A stretch of 41,223 nt of DNA from Prolixibacteraceae bacterium (GCA_027858715.1 JAQICD010000048.1:1-41223); one strand, 5' to 3'. Positions 8,253-17,259 are shown, counted from the stretch's first letter. Made by a program: numbers and translations. The notes: generated from the letters alone by a model not told the origin.

Positions 8253-9818
8253 ATGGAAAATAAGTTTAAAAGGAAATCTCAACATACAACAAAAACGCAT
8301 GTAACAAATTTCGACAGTTACAACTATACCCTCACGGCCAACAAGCTTGAGCGATATCTGCAAAAGCCATCCGAGCATTTTTGTGCCGACGACATCATTG
8401 ATTACGTGTTTGAGAAAGACATTGAAATGATAAATTTCAGGTATATTTCGGCTGACGAAAAGTTGAAAACTATAAACTTTGTGATTTCGGGACGCACCGA
8501 GCTTCAAAATCTGCTTAAATACGGAGAGCGGGTAAACGGTAGCTCCGTTTTTCCTTACAACGGAGAACGTCATCCCGATTTGTACATCACCCCCGATTTC
8601 AGCACTGCATTTGTGAATCCTTTTACCAAAATTCCGACGCTCGACATAATCTGCTCGTTTTACACCTGGGAAGGAAAAAAACTCGACTCGGCGCCCGAAA
8701 ATATTCTCCAAAAAGCAATTGACTTTTTTCAGGAAAAAAGCGGTTACGAAGTTAAAATGTTCAGCGAACTGGAGTATTATATAATTAGCTCGTCCGAAGA
8801 AGATTTCATAACCGACGAAGGGAATTATCAAAGCTCCGAACCATTTACAAAATTCGAACAGCTAAGGGCCGAAGCTATAAAAGCCATAGCACAATGCGGA
8901 GGAAAAGTACGATACGGACACGCCGAACATGGTGCTTTTCAATACAGGGGTAAACATTACGAACAACATGAAATTGAGTTCTTACCGGCTAAGCCAGTTG
9001 AAGCCATACGACAAATTATCATTGCAAAATGGATTATCCGCATGCTGGGTCGAAAGTATGGTGTAAGCATTTCTTTCTCACCCAAAGTGGCTATCGACAA
9101 GCCCGGCAATGGATTGCATACCCATTTTATTCTTGAAAAAGACGGCATCAATATACTGGGTGAAGGCAGCGAATTCAGAAAATCATCGCTGAAAATGATT
9201 TCGGGAATTCTAAAACATGCAAAAGCACTAACAGCATTTGGCAGTACTATTCCGGCGTCGTATCTAAGGCTTGCCCATTCACAGGTATCGCCACATTACG
9301 TTTGCTGGGGTCCCTCAAACCGGTCGGCACTGATAAGAATTCCCAAAATAAACATGAAAGCCCAAAATCAGCGAAAGAACCAAAGTGGCATTTTCAGCTA
9401 CGACCCCTTATACATCTACAATCAAACCATGGAATACCGTGGCACCGATGCTTCGGCTTACATGCACTTTTTTGTCGCAGCCATACTTGTTGCCGGAATT
9501 GATGGTATGAACAATGAAGGATATCTGAAAGAAATTAAGCAAAGTCTGGTTACGACAAATCTATATATGCCTGGACACGAAAAGCTTAAAGATAATCTCG
9601 ACAAACTTCCTGAATCGTGCTCAGAGGCAGCCTCTTGTTTAGAGAAAGAAAGAAGCCTGTTTACTGAAAAACACCCTATCTTCCCCGAAAGAGTTATCGA
9701 CTACGTTGTTAATAAACTTAAACATTTTGAGGGTGAATGGTGTGCAAAAGATATTTTGCAAAACGGAGACGAAGATGAGATAAACCACTTGATAGACTTT
9801 TTCATGCATTACAGGTAA
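8253..9818 (+). CDS. Glutamine synthetase family protein
   Basis: This 521-residue protein has the two-domain plan of glutamine synthetases: an N-terminal beta-grasp domain (about 30-130) and a C-terminal catalytic domain. Recognisable active-site motifs are MFSELEYYII (metal-binding glutamate strand), HEIEFLPAKPVEA, GNGLHTHFILEK (metal-binding His), NRSALIRIPK (ATP/phosphate Arg strand) and EYRGTDASAYMHFFVAAILVAGIDGMNN near the C-terminus. The family joins ammonia to glutamate with ATP; relatives make gamma-glutamyl amides of other amines. The last motif lacks the usual proline after the arginine (R-x-P in most GlnA), and no GlnA-type adenylylation tyrosine motif is evident, so a housekeeping GlnA role is not secure. 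It begins 20 bases after the histidine kinase stop, in the same direction. Confidence 0.85.
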   Translation: MENKFKRKSQHTTKTHVTNFDSYNYTLTANKLERYLQKPSEHFCADDIIDYVFEKDIEMINFRYISADEKLKTINFVISGRTELQNLLKYGERVNGSSVFPYNGERHPDLYITPDFSTAFVNPFTKIPTLDIICSFYTWEGKKLDSAPENILQKAIDFFQEKSGYEVKMFSELEYYIISSSEEDFITDEGNYQSSEPFTKFEQLRAEAIKAIAQCGGKVRYGHAEHGAFQYRGKHYEQHEIEFLPAKPVEAIRQIIIAKWIIRMLGRKYGVSISFSPKVAIDKPGNGLHTHFILEKDGINILGEGSEFRKSSLKMISGILKHAKALTAFGSTIPASYLRLAHSQVSPHYVCWGPSNRSALIRIPKINMKAQNQRKNQSGIFSYDPLYIYNQTMEYRGTDASAYMHFFVAAILVAGIDGMNNEGYLKEIKQSLVTTNLYMPGHEKLKDNLDKLPESCSEAASCLEKERSLFTEKHPIFPERVIDYVVNKLKHFEGEWCAKDILQNGDEDEINHLIDFFMHYR

Positions 9819-9846
9819 AATGCCTTAAATTTATTATTTTTGATTC

Positions 9847-10218
9847 ATGCAAAAAAATTGGCCATTATACATTGGATTATCACTTCTTGCCACAGGTATC
9901 GTTCTGAAATCCACAACATCATACACCATAGCCCCATTAATAATTATGCTTTCGGGGGTCGCTTTTAAATTATTTTACATAACCTTGAAAATAATCCGAA
10001 ATGAGTATAAACCGGGATTCGAATTGTTATTCCTCGTTTCGGGTCTGGCCATTTTCCTTACCGGCATATTTTTAACTAAGTATGGTTTACTCAACACACC
10101 TGCATCAATTTCTTTTAAAATTACAGGCATTTCGCTAAAATCAGCTTTTGTGCTGATGTTTATTGTTAAAATCAGGGGCTCAAAACCAATAGAAAAGTCC
10201 TCAATAACACATGAATAA
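9847..10218 (+). CDS. Small membrane protein of unknown function
   Basis: This 123-residue protein is not recognised. It is strongly hydrophobic, with about four predicted membrane segments: residues 7-22 (LYIGLSLLATGIVLKS), 29-50, 58-78 (FELLFLVSGLAIFLTGIFL) and 92-108, arranged as two similar hairpins separated by a positively charged loop. It starts 28 bases after the glutamine synthetase family gene and ends right at a bidirectional terminator, so it is probably the last gene of that unit. A TATTTTTG box at 9835-9842 lies so close to the ATG that a transcript from it would be nearly leaderless. Confidence 0.6.
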   Translation: MQKNWPLYIGLSLLATGIVLKSTTSYTIAPLIIMLSGVAFKLFYITLKIIRNEYKPGFELLFLVSGLAIFLTGIFLTKYGLLNTPASISFKITGISLKSAFVLMFIVKIRGSKPIEKSSITHE

Positions 10219-10255
10219 AAAAAAGTGAGGCCTATAACATATCTCGCTTTTTTTT
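10217..10255. terminator. Bidirectional intrinsic terminator
   Basis: A run of eight A plus GTGAG (10217-10229) pairs with CTCGC plus eight T (10243-10255), with one G-T pair. It separates the converging membrane-protein gene and the Spy-like gene and can end transcripts from both sides. Confidence 0.8.
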
Positions 10256-10293
10256 ATTTAAGCTTTTGTAATTTATCCAATAATGATTAGTGC

Positions 10294-10809
10294 TTATCGC
10301 CTTCCATTTCCCCAGCAGTTGCCTCCACGGCCATTTCCGAGCATCGAAGCATTGCCTTTTCCATTGTAGCAATTTCCCCTTACGGCCTGATTGTTTCCCC
10401 GACCTGAGTTAGCTGCGGCCATTCGATTGTTACCATACATGTAATTGCTGTTTAGATTATCATATACAGTCTTTTGCGTGTCGGTTAGCAAAGCTTTAAC
10501 TTCATCGCGGTGTTTTTTAACCAGCTCATCCATTTCGGCTCTTACTGCATCTTTTTCGGCAACGACCACTGTTGAACGACGCTCGGTGCGCAATGTCTGC
10601 ATCTCATCCTGATGCGCCTTTACGAGCGCAGTAATCTTTTCTGTTTGCTCAGGCGTCAGGTCGGGCAACTGATTTACACATACCATATAAGTTCCACGTT
10701 GATTATTCGCAGCATTACGTCCCCGTCCGTTGTAGGCAAAGGTGGTTGAAGCTATAAACATAAAAACAAATAATGCAAATACTGATTTTGAAATAATTTG
10801 TGTTTTCAT
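10294..10809 (-). CDS. Spy/CpxP-like secreted protein with Gly/Asn/Cys-rich tail
   Basis: The start is taken as the ATG at 10807-10809, giving 171 residues; a longer frame begins with a TTG three codons upstream. A signal peptide (MKTQIISKSVFALFVFMFIASTTFA) is followed by a helical domain holding an LTxxQ motif (LTPEQTEKITALVKAH) and a second helix pair (DELVKKHRDEVKALLTDTQKTVYDNL), the pattern of the Spy/CpxP/ZraP-like periplasmic chaperones and metal-binding proteins. The last ~45 residues are low complexity, rich in Gly, Asn and Arg, with two Cys (GNCYNGKG and GGNCWGNG), plus a Cys before the helices. It lies next to the ECF sigma gene and carries the sigma's own promoter motif (10849-10878), so it is a likely regulon target. 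An envelope-stress or metal-handling role is inferred. Confidence 0.8.
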   Translation of the reverse strand: MKTQIISKSVFALFVFMFIASTTFAYNGRGRNAANNQRGTYMVCVNQLPDLTPEQTEKITALVKAHQDEMQTLRTERRSTVVVAEKDAVRAEMDELVKKHRDEVKALLTDTQKTVYDNLNSNYMYGNNRMAAANSGRGNNQAVRGNCYNGKGNASMLGNGRGGNCWGNGRR

Positions 10810-10848
10810 GACTTTCAAATTTTAAAGATTTCTAATGTACTTTTGGTC

Positions 10849-10878
10849 GTATGACACAGCGTACAGAAAAAACTTGCG
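10849..10878 (-). promoter_or_regulatory. ECF sigma promoter P1 upstream of the Spy-like gene
   Basis: Read on the minus strand: CGCAAGTTTT (10878-10869), 11 bases, then GTGTCATAC (10857-10849). Motif and spacing match P2 and P3. The start would be near 10842, about 33 nt before the ATG at 10809. Confidence 0.75.
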
Positions 10879-10949
10879 GTAATTTTTATTTTTTTACAGT
10901 AGCGACCGGTAAGGGTTCAAAAACATATTGGGATGTTTGAAAAAAACAT

Positions 10950-11513
10950 TCAGCAGGATTTCTTGTAACAATGAAGTAATTTCTTTTGAAGGTTCTTTTT
11001 TGCCCTGAACAATAACGACTCAACTGACGAAACAGACGTTTTCATCACTTCGGCAATCTCGGCATAAGGCAACTCCTCATATTTACTTAGCACAAAAGCT
11101 GTACGTTGCTTTCCGGGCAACGAATCAATCGCCTGGTGAAGGATTTCAGTGCGCTCTTTTTCAACCATCGAATGATATGGCATATCGGTCATATGTTGCT
11201 CATCGGCAATTTCAGGACTATCAACAGCACCAATCGACTGAAAAAATCTGCGTCGTTTGTTATCGCGTATAAAATTCAACGACTTATTAACTGCAATACG
11301 GTATAACCATGTCGAAATTTTTGAGTCGGCTCTGAAATTATCAACCGAACGAAAAGCTTCAATAAAAACATCCTGAACAACATCATCGGCATCGTCATAA
11401 TCGTGAACAATCCCCAAACAGGTAGAAAATACCATTTGCTGGTATTGATCAACCAATTCTTTAAAAGCCCGCTCATCGCGTTGCTTTAGTCTGTCTATCA
11501 GATTGTCGTTCAT
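10950..11513 (-). CDS. ECF-subfamily RNA polymerase sigma factor
   Basis: This 187-residue protein has the two ECF sigma domains. Sigma region 2 (about 10-80) includes the core-binding helix and the -10 recognition segment DYDDADDVVQDVFIEAFRSVDNFRADSKISTWLYRIAVNKSLNFIRD. Region 4 (about 125-180) contains SLPGKQRTAFVLSKYEELPYAEIAEVMKTSVSSVESLLFRAKKNLQKKL, the helix-turn-helix that reads the -35 element. A linker of about 35 residues joins them. It is transcribed divergently from the zinc-finger anti-sigma gene, which is unusual because ECF sigma and anti-sigma genes are more often in one operon. Its own upstream region carries the P2 copy of the shared promoter motif, suggesting positive autoregulation. 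No Cys-based sensing or C-terminal extension is seen, apart from a short tail KKSC. Confidence 0.95.
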   Translation of the reverse strand: MNDNLIDRLKQRDERAFKELVDQYQQMVFSTCLGIVHDYDDADDVVQDVFIEAFRSVDNFRADSKISTWLYRIAVNKSLNFIRDNKRRRFFQSIGAVDSPEIADEQHMTDMPYHSMVEKERTEILHQAIDSLPGKQRTAFVLSKYEELPYAEIAEVMKTSVSSVESLLFRAKKNLQKKLLHCYKKSC

Positions 11514-11569
11514 GCAAATGAGTGAAAATACTTATTTAATGTGCCGTGTAAAACGTCCAATTTATAACA

Positions 11570-11599
11570 TTTTGACACGAAAGCATAGAAAAACTTGCG
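11570..11599 (-). promoter_or_regulatory. ECF sigma promoter P2 (autoregulatory, sigma gene)
   Basis: Minus strand: CGCAAGTTTT (11599-11590), 11 bases, then GTGTCAAAA (11578-11570). The -35 core and spacing equal P1 and P3; the last bases of the -10 differ (AAA instead of TAC). The start would be near 11562, about 50 nt before the ATG at 11513. Confidence 0.7.
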
Positions 11600-11639
11600 G
11601 AAGAAAAAACAACGATTCTAAAAAATATTTGTACCATAG

Positions 11640-11669
11640 CGCAAGTTTTCGTTATCTTGGGTGTCATAC
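11640..11669 (+). promoter_or_regulatory. ECF sigma promoter P3 (anti-sigma/sensor operon)
   Basis: Plus strand: CGCAAGTTTT (11640-11649), 11 bases, then GTGTCATAC (11661-11669). It faces away from P2, with about 40 bp between the two -35 elements. The start would be near 11676, about 10 nt before the ATG at 11686. Confidence 0.75.
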
Positions 11670-11685
11670 AATCAAAAACAAAATC

Positions 11686-12105
11686 ATGAGTTGCCGTAGT
11701 TTTGAAGATAAACTGATATTATACATTGAAAGCGAGCTATCGGATGATGATGCAAAAAAGGTAGAAAATCACCTCGCCCAATGCAATGACTGTACCCAAA
11801 AGTACAACTATTTGCTCGACACTTTATCGACAATCGATACTGAGAAAGAGGCAACACCAAAACCATTTTTATATACACGCATTCAGGCTCGGCAGTCAGC
11901 AACTCATAAGCCCCGCATCGGCTGGGCTGTACAATCGGCATGGATAACAGCTGTTCTGGTTATCGGTATAATTATTGGCATTACTGTAGGACGAACAACA
12001 ATACCAACAAATACAGAAAACAGCAATTACACAGTTGCTTATTTATTCGATGACACAAAAATCGAACGTTTAGAATATCAACTTTTAAACGATGACGAAC
12101 AATGA
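11686..12105 (+). CDS. Membrane-bound zinc-finger (ZAS) anti-sigma factor
   Basis: The start chosen is the ATG at 11686, because the open frame further upstream runs through promoter P3. The product is 139 residues. The N-terminal zinc-binding anti-sigma domain has C3, H29, C33 and C36 (spacing C-x25-H-x3-C-x2-C, in ENHLAQCNDC), which is the complete ZAS/zf-HC2 signature. One membrane segment follows at about residues 84-102, then a short extracytoplasmic tail of about 37 residues. The family holds ECF sigma factors inactive at the membrane until a signal releases them. The next gene begins inside its stop codon (ATGA overlap), so the two are translationally coupled. Confidence 0.88.
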   Translation: MSCRSFEDKLILYIESELSDDDAKKVENHLAQCNDCTQKYNYLLDTLSTIDTEKEATPKPFLYTRIQARQSATHKPRIGWAVQSAWITAVLVIGIIIGITVGRTTIPTNTENSNYTVAYLFDDTKIERLEYQLLNDDEQ

Positions 12106-12644
12106 GGCCAACAATAAAATCAATCTTATTCCTTTTAGTTCTTCTGCTGCTGGGAGCAAACATCGCTACGGTTATAACATACCGTAATCATCTGAAAAGT
12201 GAACAAAACCTATCAGGCAATTCCAACAGTGAGAAGATAACCATACCCGACCAGCAAATCGGTCGATTTTTCCGCGACACATTAAACCTTGACATCAACC
12301 AGCAACAAAAATTCAGAACTTACAGGCGCGAATATCATCAAAATGCCAACCAAATATTAAACGAACTAAATGCAATTCGTTTCGAGATGGCTGGTATTCT
12401 AAAATACAGCCAGCCTGATAACGAAAGACTTGACAGCCTGGCCATAATGCTGGGAGAAAAACACACCCAACTAAAACAAGAAACTTTCAACTACTATTTC
12501 AATCTTCAAAACGAATTAAACCCCGACCAGCAAGAAAAACTATCGGTCATTTTTGAAAGTATGCTTTATAACGATCAAAAACCTCATTCACAAAACCAAG
12601 GTAACCGAGGCAAGAGAAATGGACGAAAAAACCGTTCTCGATAA
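12102..12644 (+). CDS. Membrane-anchored periplasmic sensor-like protein (CnrX/ZraP/Spy-like, heavy-metal-resistance family)
   Basis: This 180-residue protein has one N-terminal membrane anchor (about 7-25, SILFLLVLLLLGANIATVI) and a helical periplasmic domain with two LTxxQ-like elements: TLNLDINQQQKFRTYRREY (about 61-79) and LNPDQQEKLSVIFESM (about 140-155). The C-terminus is basic and Asn/Gly/Arg-rich (NRGKRNGRKNRSR). Helical hairpins of this type are found in CnrX, ZraP and Spy, which bind metals or act as chaperones. It overlaps the anti-sigma gene by four bases. The CnrYXH system provides the model, in which a periplasmic X protein controls an anti-sigma Y and a sigma H; a similar role here is inference. 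No His-rich metal site stands out. Confidence 0.75.
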   Translation: MRPTIKSILFLLVLLLLGANIATVITYRNHLKSEQNLSGNSNSEKITIPDQQIGRFFRDTLNLDINQQQKFRTYRREYHQNANQILNELNAIRFEMAGILKYSQPDNERLDSLAIMLGEKHTQLKQETFNYYFNLQNELNPDQQEKLSVIFESMLYNDQKPHSQNQGNRGKRNGRKNRSR

Positions 12645-12853
12645 GGGTAAATACCTACAAGTTTCAAATTTCAATAGAAAAAGGTCGAAAGTAGAAAAAC
12701 ATCAGCATTCCACATACGGTTGTTTTTTAATTAATTAACTCTTCGAAAAGTGAATTCAACTTAGTCGTCTTCCGTTTTTTTATCCTCATCTGGAAAAAGT
12801 TGTTATTTTTATAATTCTGGAAAATTTGGAAATTTATTTTAATAAAATTTGTT

Positions 12854-14746
12854 ATGGAAATAGCTAACCACGGGGTGAGGCGCACTTTTGATTTGCTCAA
12901 TTTGTACGCAACCAACTACGCAGGAAAAGAAAAAGCACTTGGCGGAAAAAATGAATCGGGCTGGTACACTTATACAGCAAACGAATACATTGAAAACACC
13001 AATAACATTAGTTTAGGTCTGCTTTCTTTGGGTCTTAAAAAAGGCGACAAAGTAGCAACTGTTACTGTTAACCGCCCTGAATGGAACTTTTTCGATTTAG
13101 GACTGGCACAGGCTGGATTGGTTCATGTTCCCATTTATCCAACCATAAGCATAACCGACTATAAATATATTTTGCAACATTGCGAAGCAAGGTATGTTGT
13201 TGTTGGTGATAAAAAACTATTCGAGAAAATTGAACCACTAGTGCCGGAAATAAATACACTCGAAGGCATTTTTTCTTTTGATGAAATACCTGGGGTGAAA
13301 AACTGGAAACAACTTGCCGAAAATGGCAAAAAAGCCCCATTGCACGACCAACTCGAAAAAAATAAAAATGCCATAACCGAAGAAGATCTGGCCACAATTA
13401 TTTACACCTCGGGAACCACCGGCTTACCCAAAGGCGTTATGCTCTCGCATCGCAACCTTGTTTCTAATTTTACTCAGCATTCGCAAAACCACCTTTTAGG
13501 TCACGAATCAACCGCGTTGAGTTTTCTGCCTTTGTGCCATGTTTACGAGCGCAGCATGAATTATCACTTCCAATTTAAAGGAATGAGCATTTATTACGTA
13601 GGCAACCTTGCACAAATACTGCCGGCTTTAAAAGAGGTTAAACCCGATATGTTCAACACAGTACCTCGTTTACTCGAGAGAATATACGATGGGCTTATCA
13701 ACAAAGGAAAAGAATTAACAGGAATAAAAAATATGCTTTTCTTTTGGGCTGTAAATCTTGGCGACAAATTCGACTATGGAAAGAAATTTAGCTGGTTCTA
13801 CACTCAGAAACGTAAAATTGCCGATAAACTTATTTATTCCAAATGGCGTGAAGTAATGGGGGGCAATATCAAAATCATCGTTTCGGGTGGAGCTGCCTTA
13901 CAACCACGCATTGGAAAGGTACTGGGAGTAGCCAATATTATGACCCTCGAAGGTTATGGACTTACCGAAACCTCACCGGTTATAGCAGTAAGTAACCCCG
14001 CAACTAACGAGATGCGCATAGGCACCGCAGGTCCCGTTTTGCCAGGTGTTGACTTGAAAATTGCCGATGACGGTGAAATTATCTGTAAAGGATCCAACGT
14101 GATGATGGGGTATTATAAAGACTCTGACCGCACTAAAAGAGTTATTGACGAAAATGGGTATTTTCACACAGGTGATATTGGCATATTGGTTGAAGGTAAA
14201 TATTTAAAAATCACAGACCGGAAAAAAGAAATCTTCAAATTGTCAGGCGGAAAATACATTGCTCCACAAATGATAGAAAACAAATTAAAAGAATCGTTTT
14301 TTATTGAACAGGCCATGGTGGTTGGCGAGAACGAAAAATTTGCTTCGGCCATTATTGTGCCTGCATTTACATACCTCAAAGAATGGTTGAAACAAAAGGG
14401 ATTGCAAAGCAATAAATCAAAAATCGAACTAATAAAACTACCCGAAATAAAGGCCGTTATACGAAAAGAAGTTGGCGAAATTAACAAAACACTGGGTGAA
14501 CACGAAGCTATTAAACGCTACAGACTGGTAGATGAAGAATGGTCGCCCGACACAGGTGAAATGTCACCTACACTAAAGCTAAAAAGAAATGTACTAGCGG
14601 AACGTTACAACACGCTCATCGATGAAATATATTCATCTCAAAAGCAAGAACAAAAAGAAAACAAACGTTTACGTATCCCTCGCATTAATCTTAGTCTTGC
14701 CGAACTCATCAACAAACTACGAAACAACAACCTATTTATGTGGTAA
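12854..14746 (+). CDS. Long-chain fatty acid--CoA ligase (AMP-forming)
   Basis: This 630-residue adenylate-forming enzyme activates a fatty acid with ATP to an acyl-AMP and then to acyl-CoA. Motifs: the phosphate loop IIYTSGTTGLPKGVMLSHRN (about residues 180-199), the aromatic FLPLCHVYERSMNYHF, the acid motif LEGYGLTETSPVIAVS (about 363), TGDIG (about 439), and the hinge/C-terminal motif ITDRKKEIFKLSGGKYIAPQMIENKLK (about 452-478), where K465 lies in the KLSGGK segment. The length and the two long inserts match the Bacteroidota/eukaryote-like ACSL subtype. The last ~35 residues after the catalytic fold are a charged tail ending LRNNNLFMW. It stands alone between the ECF module and the candidate small RNA. 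Confidence 0.93.
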   Translation: MEIANHGVRRTFDLLNLYATNYAGKEKALGGKNESGWYTYTANEYIENTNNISLGLLSLGLKKGDKVATVTVNRPEWNFFDLGLAQAGLVHVPIYPTISITDYKYILQHCEARYVVVGDKKLFEKIEPLVPEINTLEGIFSFDEIPGVKNWKQLAENGKKAPLHDQLEKNKNAITEEDLATIIYTSGTTGLPKGVMLSHRNLVSNFTQHSQNHLLGHESTALSFLPLCHVYERSMNYHFQFKGMSIYYVGNLAQILPALKEVKPDMFNTVPRLLERIYDGLINKGKELTGIKNMLFFWAVNLGDKFDYGKKFSWFYTQKRKIADKLIYSKWREVMGGNIKIIVSGGAALQPRIGKVLGVANIMTLEGYGLTETSPVIAVSNPATNEMRIGTAGPVLPGVDLKIADDGEIICKGSNVMMGYYKDSDRTKRVIDENGYFHTGDIGILVEGKYLKITDRKKEIFKLSGGKYIAPQMIENKLKESFFIEQAMVVGENEKFASAIIVPAFTYLKEWLKQKGLQSNKSKIELIKLPEIKAVIRKEVGEINKTLGEHEAIKRYRLVDEEWSPDTGEMSPTLKLKRNVLAERYNTLIDEIYSSQKQEQKENKRLRIPRINLSLAELINKLRNNNLFMW

Positions 14747-14767
14747 TTATCACAAAAAAAAAGGAAC

Positions 14768-14792
14768 AAAAAAAAACCCGGCGATTGCCGGG
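14768..14792 (-). terminator. Intrinsic terminator (minus strand)
   Basis: CCCGGC/GCCGGG six-base GC stem with a 4-nt loop at 14777-14792, followed on the minus strand by nine T. Read from the plus strand there is no T-run, so it serves minus-strand transcripts. The groEL gene already has its own terminator upstream, which suggests a separate transcript between the two. Confidence 0.75.
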
Positions 14793-14962
14793 TGTTGCTC
14801 GTGCTGTTACGTTTAATTTATAGGTCAAGTTGCTTGTGGGGAACAACTATGGGAGAAAAAATCACAGACTAATAAAAACTTGAGCAACTTTTGAAATACT
14901 ATCATTTAGATAATATTCATTCAGAATTGAAATTCCATGCGTGAAAATGCCATAAAAATTTC
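14768..14962 (-). ncRNA. Candidate small RNA upstream of the acyl-CoA ligase terminus
   Basis: On the minus strand a TATCTTTG box (14977-14970, exact TANNTTTG) predicts a start near 14963, and an intrinsic terminator ends the transcript at 14768, giving about 195 nt. Between them there are inverted repeats: GTGAAA/TTTCAC (14941-14946 with 14959-14964) and AAGTTGCT/AGCAACTT (14827-14834 with 14883-14890, 48-nt apical region). No open frame of useful length is seen. Size would suit a 6S-like or regulatory RNA, but the ends do not visibly pair with each other, so no family is assigned. The -33 region is poor. Confidence 0.35.
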
Positions 14963-15029
14963 ACATTATCAAAGATAATGTGTGAACGGTATGAAAAACT
15001 TAGTGAATGGTGCAATTTACTGAGTAAAC

Positions 15030-15059
15030 AAAAAAGCTCTGTTTTCACAGAGCTTTTTT
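15030..15059. terminator. Bidirectional terminator after groEL / acyl-CoA ligase
   Basis: AAAAAAGCTCTGT (15030-15042) pairs perfectly with ACAGAGCTTTTTT (15047-15059). It lies 24 bases after the groEL stop on the minus strand. Confidence 0.85.
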
Positions 15060-15082
15060 AATATATAGCTTTAATCCATCTA

Positions 15083-16726
<1,644 letters not shown>

Positions 16727-16750
16727 TTAAATATTTTGAATGTTTTGAAT

Positions 16751-17029
16751 TTATGCAATGTACAATACATCGCTTTGTGAAATTAACAGATAATCTGAAC
16801 CATCGATATTGAGTTCAGTACCGGCATACTTGCCATAATAAACAGTATCGCCTACTTTTACTTCCATCGGTTCATCTTTTTTCGACTCACCAACCATTAC
16901 TACTTTAGCAACTTGTGGCTTTTCTTTAGCCGAATCGGGAATAATAATACCACTGGCTGTTTTCTCTTCAGCAGGCATTTGCTCTACCAGGACTTTCCCT
17001 GCAAGTATTCTACCTTTTAATTCTGACAT
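16751..17029 (-). CDS. groES: Co-chaperonin GroES (Hsp10)
   Basis: This 92-residue protein is the heptameric lid of GroEL. The mobile loop lies near residues 15-30 (EQMPAEEKTASGIIIPDSAKEKPQ), with the hydrophobic IIIP tripeptide region that binds GroEL, and the domain ends with YGKYAGTELNIDGSDYLLISQSDVLYIA as is usual. It is the first gene of the groESL operon, 27 bases ahead of groEL. A possible -7 box lies about 63 nt upstream of the ATG. Confidence 0.98.
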   Translation of the reverse strand: MSELKGRILAGKVLVEQMPAEEKTASGIIIPDSAKEKPQVAKVVMVGESKKDEPMEVKVGDTVYYGKYAGTELNIDGSDYLLISQSDVLYIA

Positions 17030-17091
17030 TTCTTTTCTATTTTAAAGTTATTAATTCAAATTGACGGCTTTCACTTAATCAGAATTTGTGC

Positions 17092-17099
17092 CAAATATA
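17092..17099 (-). promoter_or_regulatory. -7 box (TATATTTG) for groESL
   Basis: Exact TANNTTTG on the minus strand with a predicted start near 17085 and a leader of about 56 nt. The -33 region is not a good match, and no CIRCE (TTAGCACTC-N9-GAGTGCTAA) inverted repeat occurs between 17030 and 17312. Confidence 0.4.
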
Positions 17100-17259
17100 A
17101 ATTCTGCCAAAATGTGTTATACTTGTTTATGCAAAAATCTGTCTCAAAAAATACCAAGCGCACAAAATACTGTATTCCTGATCGTTAAATGTCGCGAACA
17201 ACACACCGACAGAATGTCACCACTTTAGTTAAAGAGTCATGTTTTCTTAAATTTTGAGC

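Noticed and set aside
7998-8831. 277-codon minus-strand frame
   Set aside because: It is antisense to the histidine kinase and GS-like gene, with no family pattern; both opposite genes are clearly real.
11628-11660. Bacteroidota-type promoter TTTG-N21-TATCTTGG before the anti-sigma gene
   Set aside because: The -7 box is imperfect, and the well-matched ECF promoter P3 overlaps it and explains the region better.
11503-11685. Upstream extension of the anti-sigma factor (61 codons)
   Set aside because: It passes through the ECF promoters P2 and P3 and into the sigma gene, and the zinc-finger domain begins right at the ATG at 11686.
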